The notes under the pieces are model-generated. The model saw only the letters and a program-made list of their open reading frames with translations, was not told the origin of the DNA and made no database searches. From positions 150,849 to 214,848 of the forward strand of contig JAVBSL010000004.1 in assembly GCA_031556725.1 (NCBI GenBank): a stretch of 64,000 nt of DNA, in the 5' to 3' direction. Both the position numbers and the translations under genes were made by a program. Position 1 is the first letter of the stretch, and each line of letters starts with the position of its first letter. This DNA comes from UBA935 sp031556725. GTDB taxonomy: Bacteria; Bacillota; Clostridia; Lachnospirales; Lachnospiraceae. Below, piece after piece: positions 7,339 through 15,737 of this stretch.

Positions 7339-8934
7339 GTGGAATACTATAGTGTAATGATTGTGGATGATGAAGAGGAAGTCCGAGAAGGTATCATTCG
7401 CAGAATGGATTGGAAAACTTTGGGGTTTCAGGTGGTGGACTCAGCCGAAAACGGTGAAGATGCTTTGGAAAAGGCAGAGAAATTATGCCCGGATGTGGTG
7501 CTTACCGATATCCAGATGCCTTTTATGGATGGCATTACTTTTTGCAAAAAATTAAAAGAACGGATTTACGGAACGAGAATAGTGATCTTTTCCGGATATG
7601 ATGAGTTTGAATATGCCAAGGAGGCAATCAAACTGGAGGCGGAAGAATATATCTTAAAACCCATCGATACTCTTGAGCTTCAGGCTGTGTTTAAGCGGAT
7701 CAAAGAGCGTCTGGATGAGGAACGGGATCAAAAGAAAAATAGGGAACGGCTGGAAATGTATTATCAGGAAAGCCTTCCTTTACTGCAGCAAAAATTCATG
7801 ATCTCTTTATTAGAAGGAAATGTGTTAAGTGAAGAAATAGATAATTTTAAAAGACTGTACCAATTAGACATGGAAGCCCCTTACTACGTGGCCGGCCTTT
7901 TGCAGATAGAAGGGATGGCGGCAGATACCAAAACCAATCTGATGCTGATGTCATTGCAGCAGATTATGGAGGAAAACCTGGAAAAAGAATTGCGGGTTCA
8001 TTGTGTCAATTATCTGGACACCGTTGCGGTGATTGCCATGCTTCGGGAAAAAGCTGAATTAACGGTATTTATTCAGGCATTGGATAAAATCTGCAAGATG
8101 GCATCCAAGCTTTTAGAGGTGAACCTTTCCGGCGGCATCGGAAATCTCTGCAGGGAGCTGACGGGACTTAATCAATCCTGCAAAGAGGCTCAGACGGCTA
8201 TGGAATACCGGATTTTAATGGGGGTTAATCAGGCCATCTTTATTCAGGATATCGAGCCCAATGCCGGTGAGGGATTTATAATCGGTGAAAAGGAAATCCA
8301 AACCGTGATCCGGGATATTAAACTGGGTACCCCGGAAGACATTGAGAAGACGATACGGGGACATATGAAAAAGCTGGAACAGGCCAGAGTATCCATGGCA
8401 GCGCTGCAGAGCTATTTCATGGAAATGGCGGTGGAAATCACCAGACTTTCCAGAGTATATGAACTGGATGAGGAGCAGACCGAAGGGATGTCCCTTTATT
8501 TTCAAAGCAGCGTAACGGAATTCGAGTCCCTGCAGATGATGGGTGAGAGGCTGATTACCATCTGCCTGAACCTGCGAAAGCAGATCCGCAGAGAGCGAAC
8601 AGATACGGCTAAGCTGCTAATCGAGAAGGCCAAACAGCATATACAGGAAACGTATAGTGATCCGGAGATATCCGTTGAACGGCTCTGTCATTATTTGAAT
8701 CTGAGTCCTACTTATTTTTCCACATTATTTAAAAAAGAAACCGGTATGAGTTTTGTTAATTACCTGACCCAGGTCCGCATGGAAGAAGCGGTTAAGCTTC
8801 TGAATACCACCGAAGAAAAGGCCTATATCATTTCTGAGATGGTGGGATATATGGACCCCAATTATTTCAGTTATGTATTTAAAAAGTTATATGGAATATC
8901 GCCATCCAGGTATCGGGTGAATCGGGGAGAATAG
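7339..8934 (+). CDS. Response regulator with AraC-type DNA-binding domain (YesN-like)
   Basis: A 531-residue cytoplasmic transcription factor. Receiver domain at residues 1-125 (MIVDDEEEVREG; phospho-acceptor Asp 57 in VVLTDIQMP; FSGYDEFEYA; Lys in YILKPID), a long middle region, and a C-terminal AraC/XylS helix-turn-helix (about 430-531: ISVERLCHYLNLSPTYFSTLFKKETGMSF and a second helix pair ending PNYFSYVFKKLYGISPSRYR). I take GTG 7339 as start because AAGGAGGGG lies six bases upstream; ATG 7321 overlaps the previous stop and would put that site inside the gene. It pairs with the next kinase and most likely activates the chvE-mmsA-mmsB transporter operon at 12.9 kb (inference). Confidence 0.9.
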   Translation: MEYYSVMIVDDEEEVREGIIRRMDWKTLGFQVVDSAENGEDALEKAEKLCPDVVLTDIQMPFMDGITFCKKLKERIYGTRIVIFSGYDEFEYAKEAIKLEAEEYILKPIDTLELQAVFKRIKERLDEERDQKKNRERLEMYYQESLPLLQQKFMISLLEGNVLSEEIDNFKRLYQLDMEAPYYVAGLLQIEGMAADTKTNLMLMSLQQIMEENLEKELRVHCVNYLDTVAVIAMLREKAELTVFIQALDKICKMASKLLEVNLSGGIGNLCRELTGLNQSCKEAQTAMEYRILMGVNQAIFIQDIEPNAGEGFIIGEKEIQTVIRDIKLGTPEDIEKTIRGHMKKLEQARVSMAALQSYFMEMAVEITRLSRVYELDEEQTEGMSLYFQSSVTEFESLQMMGERLITICLNLRKQIRRERTDTAKLLIEKAKQHIQETYSDPEISVERLCHYLNLSPTYFSTLFKKETGMSFVNYLTQVRMEEAVKLLNTTEEKAYIISEMVGYMDPNYFSYVFKKLYGISPSRYRVNRGE

Positions 8935-8936
8935 GG

Positions 8937-10715
8937 ATGAAGAGATATCCTTTTATGAAACAATTTCAGCGGCGCAGCATACAGCTGATTATTTCCATAT
9001 CTTTTACCGCAATTGCGATTATCGGTATGAGCTTTATGGGGATTGTTTTGTATACCCAGTTTTCCCAGAGCACCAGGCGGGAAGCTATCGAAAGCAACAA
9101 GGTACTGCTTGATCAGGCCAACTTGAATCTGCATTCTTATCTGCGCAACATGATGGGGATTTCCGATGCCATGTATTATACGGTTATCAAGAACCGGGAT
9201 TTGACGGCAAAACCCATAGATCAGGAGATGAACCTTCTTTATGAGGCCAATAAGGACAACCTGATCAGTATTGCCTGTATTACCGAAGATGGTGCGGTCA
9301 TGGCCGCAGCACCGGTTGATGAACGGCGGAAGGGCATTGACATTAAAGAACAGAGCTGGTTTATCCTGGCCAGTGAAAAGATCGATCGTCTCCATTTTTC
9401 CACTCCTTACGTTCAAAACCTGTTTAAAAACAGTAACTACCGGTATTATTGGGTGGTTACCCTCAGCCGCTCGGTGGAGCTTACCAATATGGGACGAACC
9501 CGCAGCGGTGTTTTGATGATCAATATGAACTTCAGCAGTATCCAGCAGCTTCTGGAAAAAGCCAACGAAATCGGAACGGGGTATGTTTATTTAACCGACC
9601 GGAACGGGGAAATTATTTATCATCCCAAGCAGTCAGCCATTTATTCCGGATTACACATGGAAAATAATCTGGCGGTGGCGGACTATGAAGACGGTGAGCA
9701 TACCGAAGCATTTAACGGTGAAAAGCGGGTAGTATTGGTAAAATCGGTAGGCTATACCGGCTGGAAACTGGTCAGTGTGATACCGGTACAGGAGTTTAGT
9801 GTGAATATGTATCATATTCGCTTCTTTACGATTATGATTGCCTTTTTGACCATCTTTTTGATTCTTTTCGGAAATATCATCATTTCTTCCCGGGTAACCG
9901 ATCCCATCCGTAAGCTGGAGGATTCCATTAAGTATCTGGAAAGCGGCAATCTGGATATGGATATTTACATCGGCGGAACTCATGAAATCCGTCATCTGGG
10001 CCGAACCATCAATTATATGGTCAGGCAGATGAATGAGCTGATGGAAGAAAGAGTGCGGGAACAGCAGGAAATCCGCCGAAGTGAGCTGGATGTATTGCAG
10101 TCCCAGATCAATCCCCACTTTTTGTACAATACCCTGGACTCGGTGGTATGGTTGGTAGAAAATGCCCAATACCAGAAGGCTATCGCGATGATTACTTCCC
10201 TGGCCAAGCTGTTTCGGATCAGTCTCAGCAGAGGGAAGAACATCATTCCCATCAGGGAGGAATTTGCCCATGCCAGGTATTATATGGATATCCAGCAGAT
10301 TCGTTATAAAAATAAGTTCGATGTGGAGATTGAGATCGATCCGGCCATTGAAGAGTATCATACCATCAAGCTGATTGTTCAGCCGCTGTTGGAAAATGCC
10401 ATCTATTACGGTGTTCAGCATATGGATGACAGAGAAGGGAAGATCATTCTCCGGGGCTATGAAAAAGAGGAGGATATCTATATTGAAGTAAGTGATAACG
10501 GTATGGGAATGAAGGCCGAAACAGTAGATTTGCTGCTCACCGATGACACCAGGATCAGAAAGAAAGGAGCGGGCATCGGTCTTAGAAACATTGACCAGCG
10601 GATTAAGCTGTACTTCAAGGGAGACTACGGCTTAACCATAAAAAGTGAACTGGATGAAGGAACCACGGTGGTGATTCGCCTGCCGAAGCAGAAGGGAGAA
10701 GAGCGTGAAAAATAA
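8937..10715 (+). CDS. Sensor histidine kinase, Cache-HAMP-HisKA (YesM/LytS type)
   Basis: A 592-residue membrane kinase. Transmembrane helix 1 at about 15-40, an extracellular dCache-like region at about 40-295 (SIACITEDGAVMAAAP, YVYLTDRNGEIIYHP, GWKLVSVIPVQEF), helix 2 at about 300-322, a HAMP domain (VTDPIRKLEDSIKYLESGNL), then the His_kinase domain with phospho-acceptor His 394 in SQINPHFLYNTLDS, and an ATPase domain with LIVQPLLENAI, VSDNGMGM and GAGIGLRNID. It begins two bases after the regulator and overlaps the next binding-protein gene. It presumably phosphorylates the YesN-like regulator in response to a sugar-loaded receptor protein. Confidence 0.92.
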   Translation: MKRYPFMKQFQRRSIQLIISISFTAIAIIGMSFMGIVLYTQFSQSTRREAIESNKVLLDQANLNLHSYLRNMMGISDAMYYTVIKNRDLTAKPIDQEMNLLYEANKDNLISIACITEDGAVMAAAPVDERRKGIDIKEQSWFILASEKIDRLHFSTPYVQNLFKNSNYRYYWVVTLSRSVELTNMGRTRSGVLMINMNFSSIQQLLEKANEIGTGYVYLTDRNGEIIYHPKQSAIYSGLHMENNLAVADYEDGEHTEAFNGEKRVVLVKSVGYTGWKLVSVIPVQEFSVNMYHIRFFTIMIAFLTIFLILFGNIIISSRVTDPIRKLEDSIKYLESGNLDMDIYIGGTHEIRHLGRTINYMVRQMNELMEERVREQQEIRRSELDVLQSQINPHFLYNTLDSVVWLVENAQYQKAIAMITSLAKLFRISLSRGKNIIPIREEFAHARYYMDIQQIRYKNKFDVEIEIDPAIEEYHTIKLIVQPLLENAIYYGVQHMDDREGKIILRGYEKEEDIYIEVSDNGMGMKAETVDLLLTDDTRIRKKGAGIGLRNIDQRIKLYFKGDYGLTIKSELDEGTTVVIRLPKQKGEEREK

Positions 10716-11691
10716 AAAAGCATTATTTTGGCTTAGTATCGTAGCAGTTGCTCTTTTTCTTCTTTTGGGAATTTTATATTATGGCATGTTAGGCGGAGAA
10801 GATAAGAAAGCAGTAAATATTTCAGTGATTCTTTATGGCGGCAATATCTCTTCTCAATGGGAAAACCTGCAGTTGGGAGCAGAACAGGCGGCTAAGGAGC
10901 TGGGAGCAGAGATTAATATTGTCAAAACGGACAGAGAAGATGATATCAGCGAACAGGCGGCCTTGATCGGCAGGGAAATTAACAATGGTGCTTCGGCACT
11001 GATGATTGCGGCCTGTGACAGTGAGCGGATGAAAGAGTATCTGGATTATGCCCAGATTAAGATACCGGTGGTTATGGTAGAGTCGGGGGTGGGACAGGAA
11101 AACGCTACACCTGTAGTGTGTGCAGATAATTATGCCATGGGTAAAGCTTTGGGAGAGGCTATCGTAGAACGGGAGTCACCAAATATTAAGGTGGCAGTTA
11201 TCGGTGAACACCGGTATCGTGACAGCGTAGCAAAACGCTATGAAGGGCTCACCGACGCATTGTCAGGAAAGATTGAAAAGCAGGTAGTGTGGAGCCGAGC
11301 GGAAAATGAACAGAATTTCCAGCCGATGATTTTCCTGCAGCGGGAGCTGACTGAAGAAGCCGTGGATGTGGTGGTGGCATTGGATAATTTATCGGCAGAT
11401 GCCATTATTGATGCAACCAAGAATCTGAATAAATCGGTCAAATATAAATCCGTTAAGATATATGCTATTGCCAATACGGACAAAGCGGTGTTTTATCTGG
11501 ATGAAGAAGCAATCGAGACACTGGTATATGAAAATGAGTTCAGCATCGGCTATCTGGGTGTGAAAAAGCTGCTGCAGGATATGGATTATGACAATGAAAT
11601 TTTACAGCAGATGGTAGAGTTCCGGGCGGTTACCAAGCAGGATATGTATAATAACGGTAATCAAAAGCTGTTGTTCCCGTTTGTGAAGTAG
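10705..11691 (+). CDS. Membrane-anchored sugar-binding protein (Peripla_BP_4)
   Basis: A 328-residue protein with one N-terminal hydrophobic helix (LFWLSIVAVALFLLLGILYYGML) and no lipobox, so an uncleaved anchor is likely. The rest is a periplasmic-binding-protein fold: ISVILYGGNISSQWENLQLGAEQAAKELG is a typical sugar-binding-protein opening, followed by ALMIAACDSERM, KVAVIGEHRYRDS and VVVALDNLSADAIID. The GTG start overlaps the end of the kinase gene by 11 bases, with GGGAG upstream. Its place straight after the kinase suggests an extracellular sensory partner, not a transport subunit. Ligand unknown. Confidence 0.78.
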   Translation: MKNKKALFWLSIVAVALFLLLGILYYGMLGGEDKKAVNISVILYGGNISSQWENLQLGAEQAAKELGAEINIVKTDREDDISEQAALIGREINNGASALMIAACDSERMKEYLDYAQIKIPVVMVESGVGQENATPVVCADNYAMGKALGEAIVERESPNIKVAVIGEHRYRDSVAKRYEGLTDALSGKIEKQVVWSRAENEQNFQPMIFLQRELTEEAVDVVVALDNLSADAIIDATKNLNKSVKYKSVKIYAIANTDKAVFYLDEEAIETLVYENEFSIGYLGVKKLLQDMDYDNEILQQMVEFRAVTKQDMYNNGNQKLLFPFVK

Positions 11692-11704
11692 GAAGGAGAA
11701 GCGG

Positions 11705-12772
11705 ATGAAAAGTAAAAGGAGCCGATTGTTTATATGTACTATTTGCTTTACCTGTATTTTGAATCTGGCAGGCTGCTCTTATCCGTACAGCTTTGGAAAA
11801 CAGGGTGAAAAAAAGGAAAGTATCCGCATCGGAATCTGTATTTATGATGACTATGATTCGCTGATGACAGATATCACCTCTTATCTGATGCTCTGGCAGA
11901 AGGAAGTGGAACTTAAGACCGGTGTTACCATCAGTGCCGAGGTAGTCAACGCCGGGGGAAGTCAGTTGAAACAAAATGACCAGGTGGAACGGTTTGCCGA
12001 TAAGGGTTATGACGTGGTATGTGTGGCCCTGGTTGACCGGACCGATGCCGCTACGGTGATTGATAAAGCCAAAAATGCCAATATGCCGGTGGTCTTTTTT
12101 AACCGGGAGCTGGTGGAGGAAGATCTGGAAAGATGGGATAAGCTTTACTACGTGGGTATCGATCCCAAACAGGCAGGGGAAATGCAGGGAGAAATCATCA
12201 TTGAGGCCTGCAAGCAGCGGTTTGATGAAATTGATAAAAATGGTGATGGGGTATTGCAATATATTATTTTGGAGGGAGAACCCAATCATCAGGATGCCAT
12301 CATGCGGACCCAGACCTCCGTGGCAACCCTCAAAGAAGCCGGTTATAATATGGAAAAGCTGGGGGACGAGATCGCCAACTGGAACCGGGCACAGGCCAAG
12401 ACCAAAATGAGCGGTCTGCTGGACAAGTATCCCTATCAAATCGAACTGATTATTGCCAACAATGATGATATGGCCTTAGGTGCCCTGGAAGTACTGGGAT
12501 CCCGAAGCGTGGATAAGCGTCCGCTGATCGTAGGGGTGGATGGAATGTCCGAAGCGCTTGAGATGATCAAGTCCAGATATATGGAAGGAACCGTTTATAA
12601 TGATGCTGACGGACAGGCTGAAGCCATTATGAAGATTGCTTATGCATTAGCTATGGATGAGGAGCTGCCGCCAGAGATTACGTTAAAAAACGAGAAATAT
12701 GTCATCCTGCCCCATCAGATCATTAATTATGGAAATGTGCAAGAATTTATTACCAAAAATATGGGAAAATAA
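11705..12772 (+). CDS. Galactose/glucose-binding-like lipoprotein (MglB family)
   Basis: A 355-residue sugar-binding lipoprotein: signal with lipobox LAGC (Cys 24), then a Peripla_BP_4 fold (RIGICIYDDYDSLMT, DVVCVALVDRTDAATVIDKAK, MPVVFFNRE). Residues 177-185, DKNGDGVLQ, match the calcium-binding loop that marks the galactose/glucose-binding protein family. Later elements (IIANNDDMALGALEVL, PLIVGVDGMSEAL) are also MglB-like. It closes the sensor operon and is followed by a strong terminator, and the window has no matching transporter permease beside it, so I infer that it is a second sugar receptor for the kinase. Confidence 0.85.
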   Translation: MKSKRSRLFICTICFTCILNLAGCSYPYSFGKQGEKKESIRIGICIYDDYDSLMTDITSYLMLWQKEVELKTGVTISAEVVNAGGSQLKQNDQVERFADKGYDVVCVALVDRTDAATVIDKAKNANMPVVFFNRELVEEDLERWDKLYYVGIDPKQAGEMQGEIIIEACKQRFDEIDKNGDGVLQYIILEGEPNHQDAIMRTQTSVATLKEAGYNMEKLGDEIANWNRAQAKTKMSGLLDKYPYQIELIIANNDDMALGALEVLGSRSVDKRPLIVGVDGMSEALEMIKSRYMEGTVYNDADGQAEAIMKIAYALAMDEELPPEITLKNEKYVILPHQIINYGNVQEFITKNMGK

Positions 12773-12784
12773 ATAAAAAGGTAA

Positions 12785-12825
12785 AATAAGTGCCGGTGAA
12801 TAACAACGCCGGCACTTATTTTTTT
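12785..12825 (+). terminator. Strong terminator after the sugar-sensing operon
   Basis: A perfect 12-base stem (AATAAGTGCCGG with CCGGCACTTATT, loop of 12) directly followed by a run of T. It separates the sensor operon from the transporter operon. Confidence 0.92.
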
Positions 12826-12890
12826 GTGATATTGAATAATTTTCATGGTGAAAAGAAGAATTTTATATGTATTTTGCTATTCCGAATCAA

Positions 12891-12896
12891 TATAAT
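12891..12896 (+). promoter_or_regulatory. -10 box of the chvE promoter, lacking a good -35
   Basis: A consensus TATAAT at 12891-12896. The hexamer 17 bases upstream (TGTATT) is a poor -35 box. This layout fits a promoter that needs an activator, which would match control by the YesN-like regulator (inference). Confidence 0.45.
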
Positions 12897-12943
12897 AAGC
12901 ATTGTAATCAACAAAACAAACAAAACAAGTGGAGGATTTATTT

Positions 12944-14098
12944 ATGAAGAGAAAAGTACTTTCAGTATTACTGAGTGTAGCAATGCTTTCTACTCTGATC
13001 GTGGGCTGTGGCAGTACCCCGGCAGCAAGCACGACCAGCACCGAAACCAAAACGGAAGCAGCAGCTCCCGCAGCAGCAGACAACACGGCAGCATCTGCAA
13101 ACGGAAAAACAGTTGGTGTGGCAATGCCTACCCAGTCATCCGAAAGATGGATCAATGACGGCGCTAACATGAAAGAGCAGTTGGAAGCATTAGGTTATCA
13201 GGTAGACTTACAGTATGCAGAAGATGATGTTCAGGCTCAGGTTTCCCAGATCGAAAACCTGGTTGCAAAAGGTGTTGACTGTCTCGTTGTAGCAGCAGTT
13301 GACTCAGCAGCATTAGTAAATGCTCTGGCTCAGGCTAAGGCAGCAGGCATCCCTGTTATCGCATATGACCGTTTGTTAATGGATACCGATGCAGTTTCCT
13401 ACTACGCAACCTTTGATAACAAAGCTGTTGGTACATTAATGGCTCAGTATGTAGAAGAAAACATGAAGCTGGCAACCGCAGCAGATGAAGGAAGAAGCTA
13501 CAATGTAGAATTATTCATGGGTTCTCCCGATGATAACAATGCTTACTTTGTATATGACGGAATTATGGAAGTTATTCAGCCTTACCTTGACAACGGTGTT
13601 TTAGTTTGCCAGTCCGGACAGATTGATTTCCAGAGCAACAACACCCTTCGTTGGTCTCAGGAAACCGCACAGCAAAGATGTGAAAACATTCTGACTGCAA
13701 ACTATGCAGACAAAAAGCTTGATATCGCCATTACCGCTTATGACGGATTAGCTTACGGCGTTCGTTCCGCAGTAGAAGGTGCCGGCTACAAAGTAGGCGA
13801 AGATTGGCCGATGATTACCGCTCAGGATGCTGAAACTATGGCTTGTAAAAACATCCTTTCAGGACATCAGACCATGACAATCTGTAAAGATACCAAGGTT
13901 CTGGCTCAGAAATGTGTAACCATGGTTCAGGCAGTGTTAGAAGGCGGCGAACCGGAAATCAATGATACCACCCAGTACAATAATAACGTATTGACTGTTC
14001 CTTCTTATCTGTGCATCCCTGTAGCAGTAGATAAAGAAAACATCAAGGCAATCGTTGTAGATGGCGGCGTTCATTCAGCAGAAGATATTGGATTATAA
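12944..14098 (+). CDS. chvE: Multiple-monosaccharide ABC transporter binding lipoprotein
   Basis: A 384-residue extracellular lipoprotein: signal MKRKVLSVLLSVAMLS, lipobox IVGC, then an Ala/Thr-rich linker and a ChvE-like sugar-binding fold (VGVAMPTQSSERWI, PVIAYDRLLMDTDAVSYYATFDN, FMGSPDDNNA). ATG 12944 follows GGAGG; the GTG at 12929 lies before that site. The codon choice is visibly more biased than in neighbouring genes (many GCA, CAG, AAC), as for a highly expressed protein. It is the first gene of the transporter operon, followed by an intercistronic hairpin, and delivers sugar to MmsA/MmsB. Its paralogue is the sensor lipoprotein at 6176. Confidence 0.9.
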   Translation: MKRKVLSVLLSVAMLSTLIVGCGSTPAASTTSTETKTEAAAPAAADNTAASANGKTVGVAMPTQSSERWINDGANMKEQLEALGYQVDLQYAEDDVQAQVSQIENLVAKGVDCLVVAAVDSAALVNALAQAKAAGIPVIAYDRLLMDTDAVSYYATFDNKAVGTLMAQYVEENMKLATAADEGRSYNVELFMGSPDDNNAYFVYDGIMEVIQPYLDNGVLVCQSGQIDFQSNNTLRWSQETAQQRCENILTANYADKKLDIAITAYDGLAYGVRSAVEGAGYKVGEDWPMITAQDAETMACKNILSGHQTMTICKDTKVLAQKCVTMVQAVLEGGEPEINDTTQYNNNVLTVPSYLCIPVAVDKENIKAIVVDGGVHSAEDIGL

Positions 14099-14106
14099 TA
14101 ACCATA

Positions 14107-14134
14107 AGGGCGGCGACCTGGTCGCCGCCCCTTT
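14107..14134 (+). terminator. Intercistronic hairpin between chvE and mmsA
   Basis: GGGCGGCGA and TCGCCGCCC form a very stable GC-rich stem with a 5-base loop, followed by only CTTTG. I read it as a partial terminator or mRNA 3' stabiliser that keeps the binding protein in excess over the membrane parts. Confidence 0.75.
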
Positions 14135-14172
14135 GATTATGGGGCAAAAGAAAATAAAGGAGATGAGAGCAG

Positions 14173-15723
14173 ATGTCAGATGTTATTCTGGAAATGAATC
14201 ATATTACCAAGGAATTCTCCGGTGTAAAAGCACTGGATGATGTTTCCTTCAAGGTAAAGCGCGGTGAAATCCATGCTCTTTGCGGGGAAAACGGAGCCGG
14301 GAAATCCACTCTTATGAATGTGCTTTCCGGCGTATATCCATATGGCGAGTATTCCGGCGATATTATTTATAACGGCGGAATCGGACAGTTTCATAGAATT
14401 AAGGACAGTGAGGAAAAAGGAATAGTTATCATCCATCAGGAATTGGCACTTAGCCCATTTTTGTCTATTGCTGAAAATGTATTTATCGGAAATGAACAAA
14501 AATCCATGAAGGGTGTTATCAATTGGACCGAAACAAGAAGAAAAGCCAGTCAGATGCTTGAAAAAGTGGGACTGGAAAATGAAGATATCAATGCACCGGT
14601 CAGCTCTTTGGGAGTAGGCAAGCAGCAACTGATCGAAATAGCCAGAGCAATGGCGAAAAAGGTAGAATTACTTATTTTGGATGAGCCTACAGCGGCCTTA
14701 AATGATGAAGAAAGTAAAAAGCTTCTGGACATTATGCTGGAACTGAAGGCTCAGGGAATTACCTGTATCATTATTTCTCATAAGTTAAATGAAATCAGCT
14801 ATGTGGCTGATGCCATCACCATTATCCGTGACGGTAAGGCAATCGAAACCCTGGTTAAGGGCGAAGATACCTTTTCGGAAGACCGGATTATCAAAGGTAT
14901 GGTTGGACGGGAATTGACCAATCGTTACCCGGAACGGAAACGGGAAGAATGTCCCATCGGAGACATCATTATGGAAGTGAAAAACTGGAATGTATATCAT
15001 CCCGATGATGCCGACCGCAAGATGATCAATGATGTTTCCTTTAACGTGAGGGCCGGAGAAGTAGTCGGCTTTGCCGGACTGATGGGAGCCGGACGAACAG
15101 AACTGGCTATGAGTCTTTTCGGTAAGGAATACGGTCAGAAAATATCAGGTGAGATCAAAATGCATGGGAAGACCGTTCACATTAAGAATGTCAAAGATGC
15201 CATCAAAAATAAAATTGCCTATACATCGGAAGATAGAAAAACCTATGGGTTAGTTTTAATTGATGACTTGAAACATAATATGACCATGGCAGCTCTGCGA
15301 GGCTATTTCTCAAAAAAAGGTGTTGTGGATAAAAATGAAGAAATTGTAAAAGCCGAAGAATATATGGGCTTGATTAACATAAAGGCCAACAATGTCAATC
15401 AGACCGTAGGTTCCCTATCCGGTGGAAATCAGCAGAAGGTGGTGCTAGCCAAATGGATGCTGACCCAGCCCGATGTACTGATTCTGGATGAACCTACCCG
15501 CGGTATTGACGTAGGAGCCAAATACGAGATATATTGTGCCATTAACGATATGGCCAGGGAGGGAAAAGCGGTTATCGTCATTTCTTCGGAAATGCCGGAA
15601 TTAATCGGAACCTGTGACCGGATTTATGTTATCAATGAAGGTGAAATTGCAGGTGAGTTAACCAAAGAAGAAGTATCACAGGAAAAAATCATGGGCTGCA
15701 TCATGGCTCATAACAGAAAATAG
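14173..15723 (+). CDS. mmsA: Multiple-monosaccharide ABC transporter ATPase (double cassette)
   Basis: A 516-residue RbsA/MglA/XylG-type ATPase with two cassettes. Domain 1: Walker A CGENGAGKST, signature-like SSLGVGKQQLIEIARAM, Walker B LLILDEPTAAL. Domain 2 has the usual altered P-loop of this family, GLMGAGRTE, with the signature LSGGNQQKVVLAKWM and LILDEPTRGIDVGAK. It begins 74 bases after chvE with AAGGAGATGAGAGCAG upstream. It powers import of monosaccharides through MmsB. Confidence 0.93.
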   Translation: MSDVILEMNHITKEFSGVKALDDVSFKVKRGEIHALCGENGAGKSTLMNVLSGVYPYGEYSGDIIYNGGIGQFHRIKDSEEKGIVIIHQELALSPFLSIAENVFIGNEQKSMKGVINWTETRRKASQMLEKVGLENEDINAPVSSLGVGKQQLIEIARAMAKKVELLILDEPTAALNDEESKKLLDIMLELKAQGITCIIISHKLNEISYVADAITIIRDGKAIETLVKGEDTFSEDRIIKGMVGRELTNRYPERKREECPIGDIIMEVKNWNVYHPDDADRKMINDVSFNVRAGEVVGFAGLMGAGRTELAMSLFGKEYGQKISGEIKMHGKTVHIKNVKDAIKNKIAYTSEDRKTYGLVLIDDLKHNMTMAALRGYFSKKGVVDKNEEIVKAEEYMGLINIKANNVNQTVGSLSGGNQQKVVLAKWMLTQPDVLILDEPTRGIDVGAKYEIYCAINDMAREGKAVIVISSEMPELIGTCDRIYVINEGEIAGELTKEEVSQEKIMGCIMAHNRK

Positions 15724-15737
15724 CGAGGAGAAAGAAT

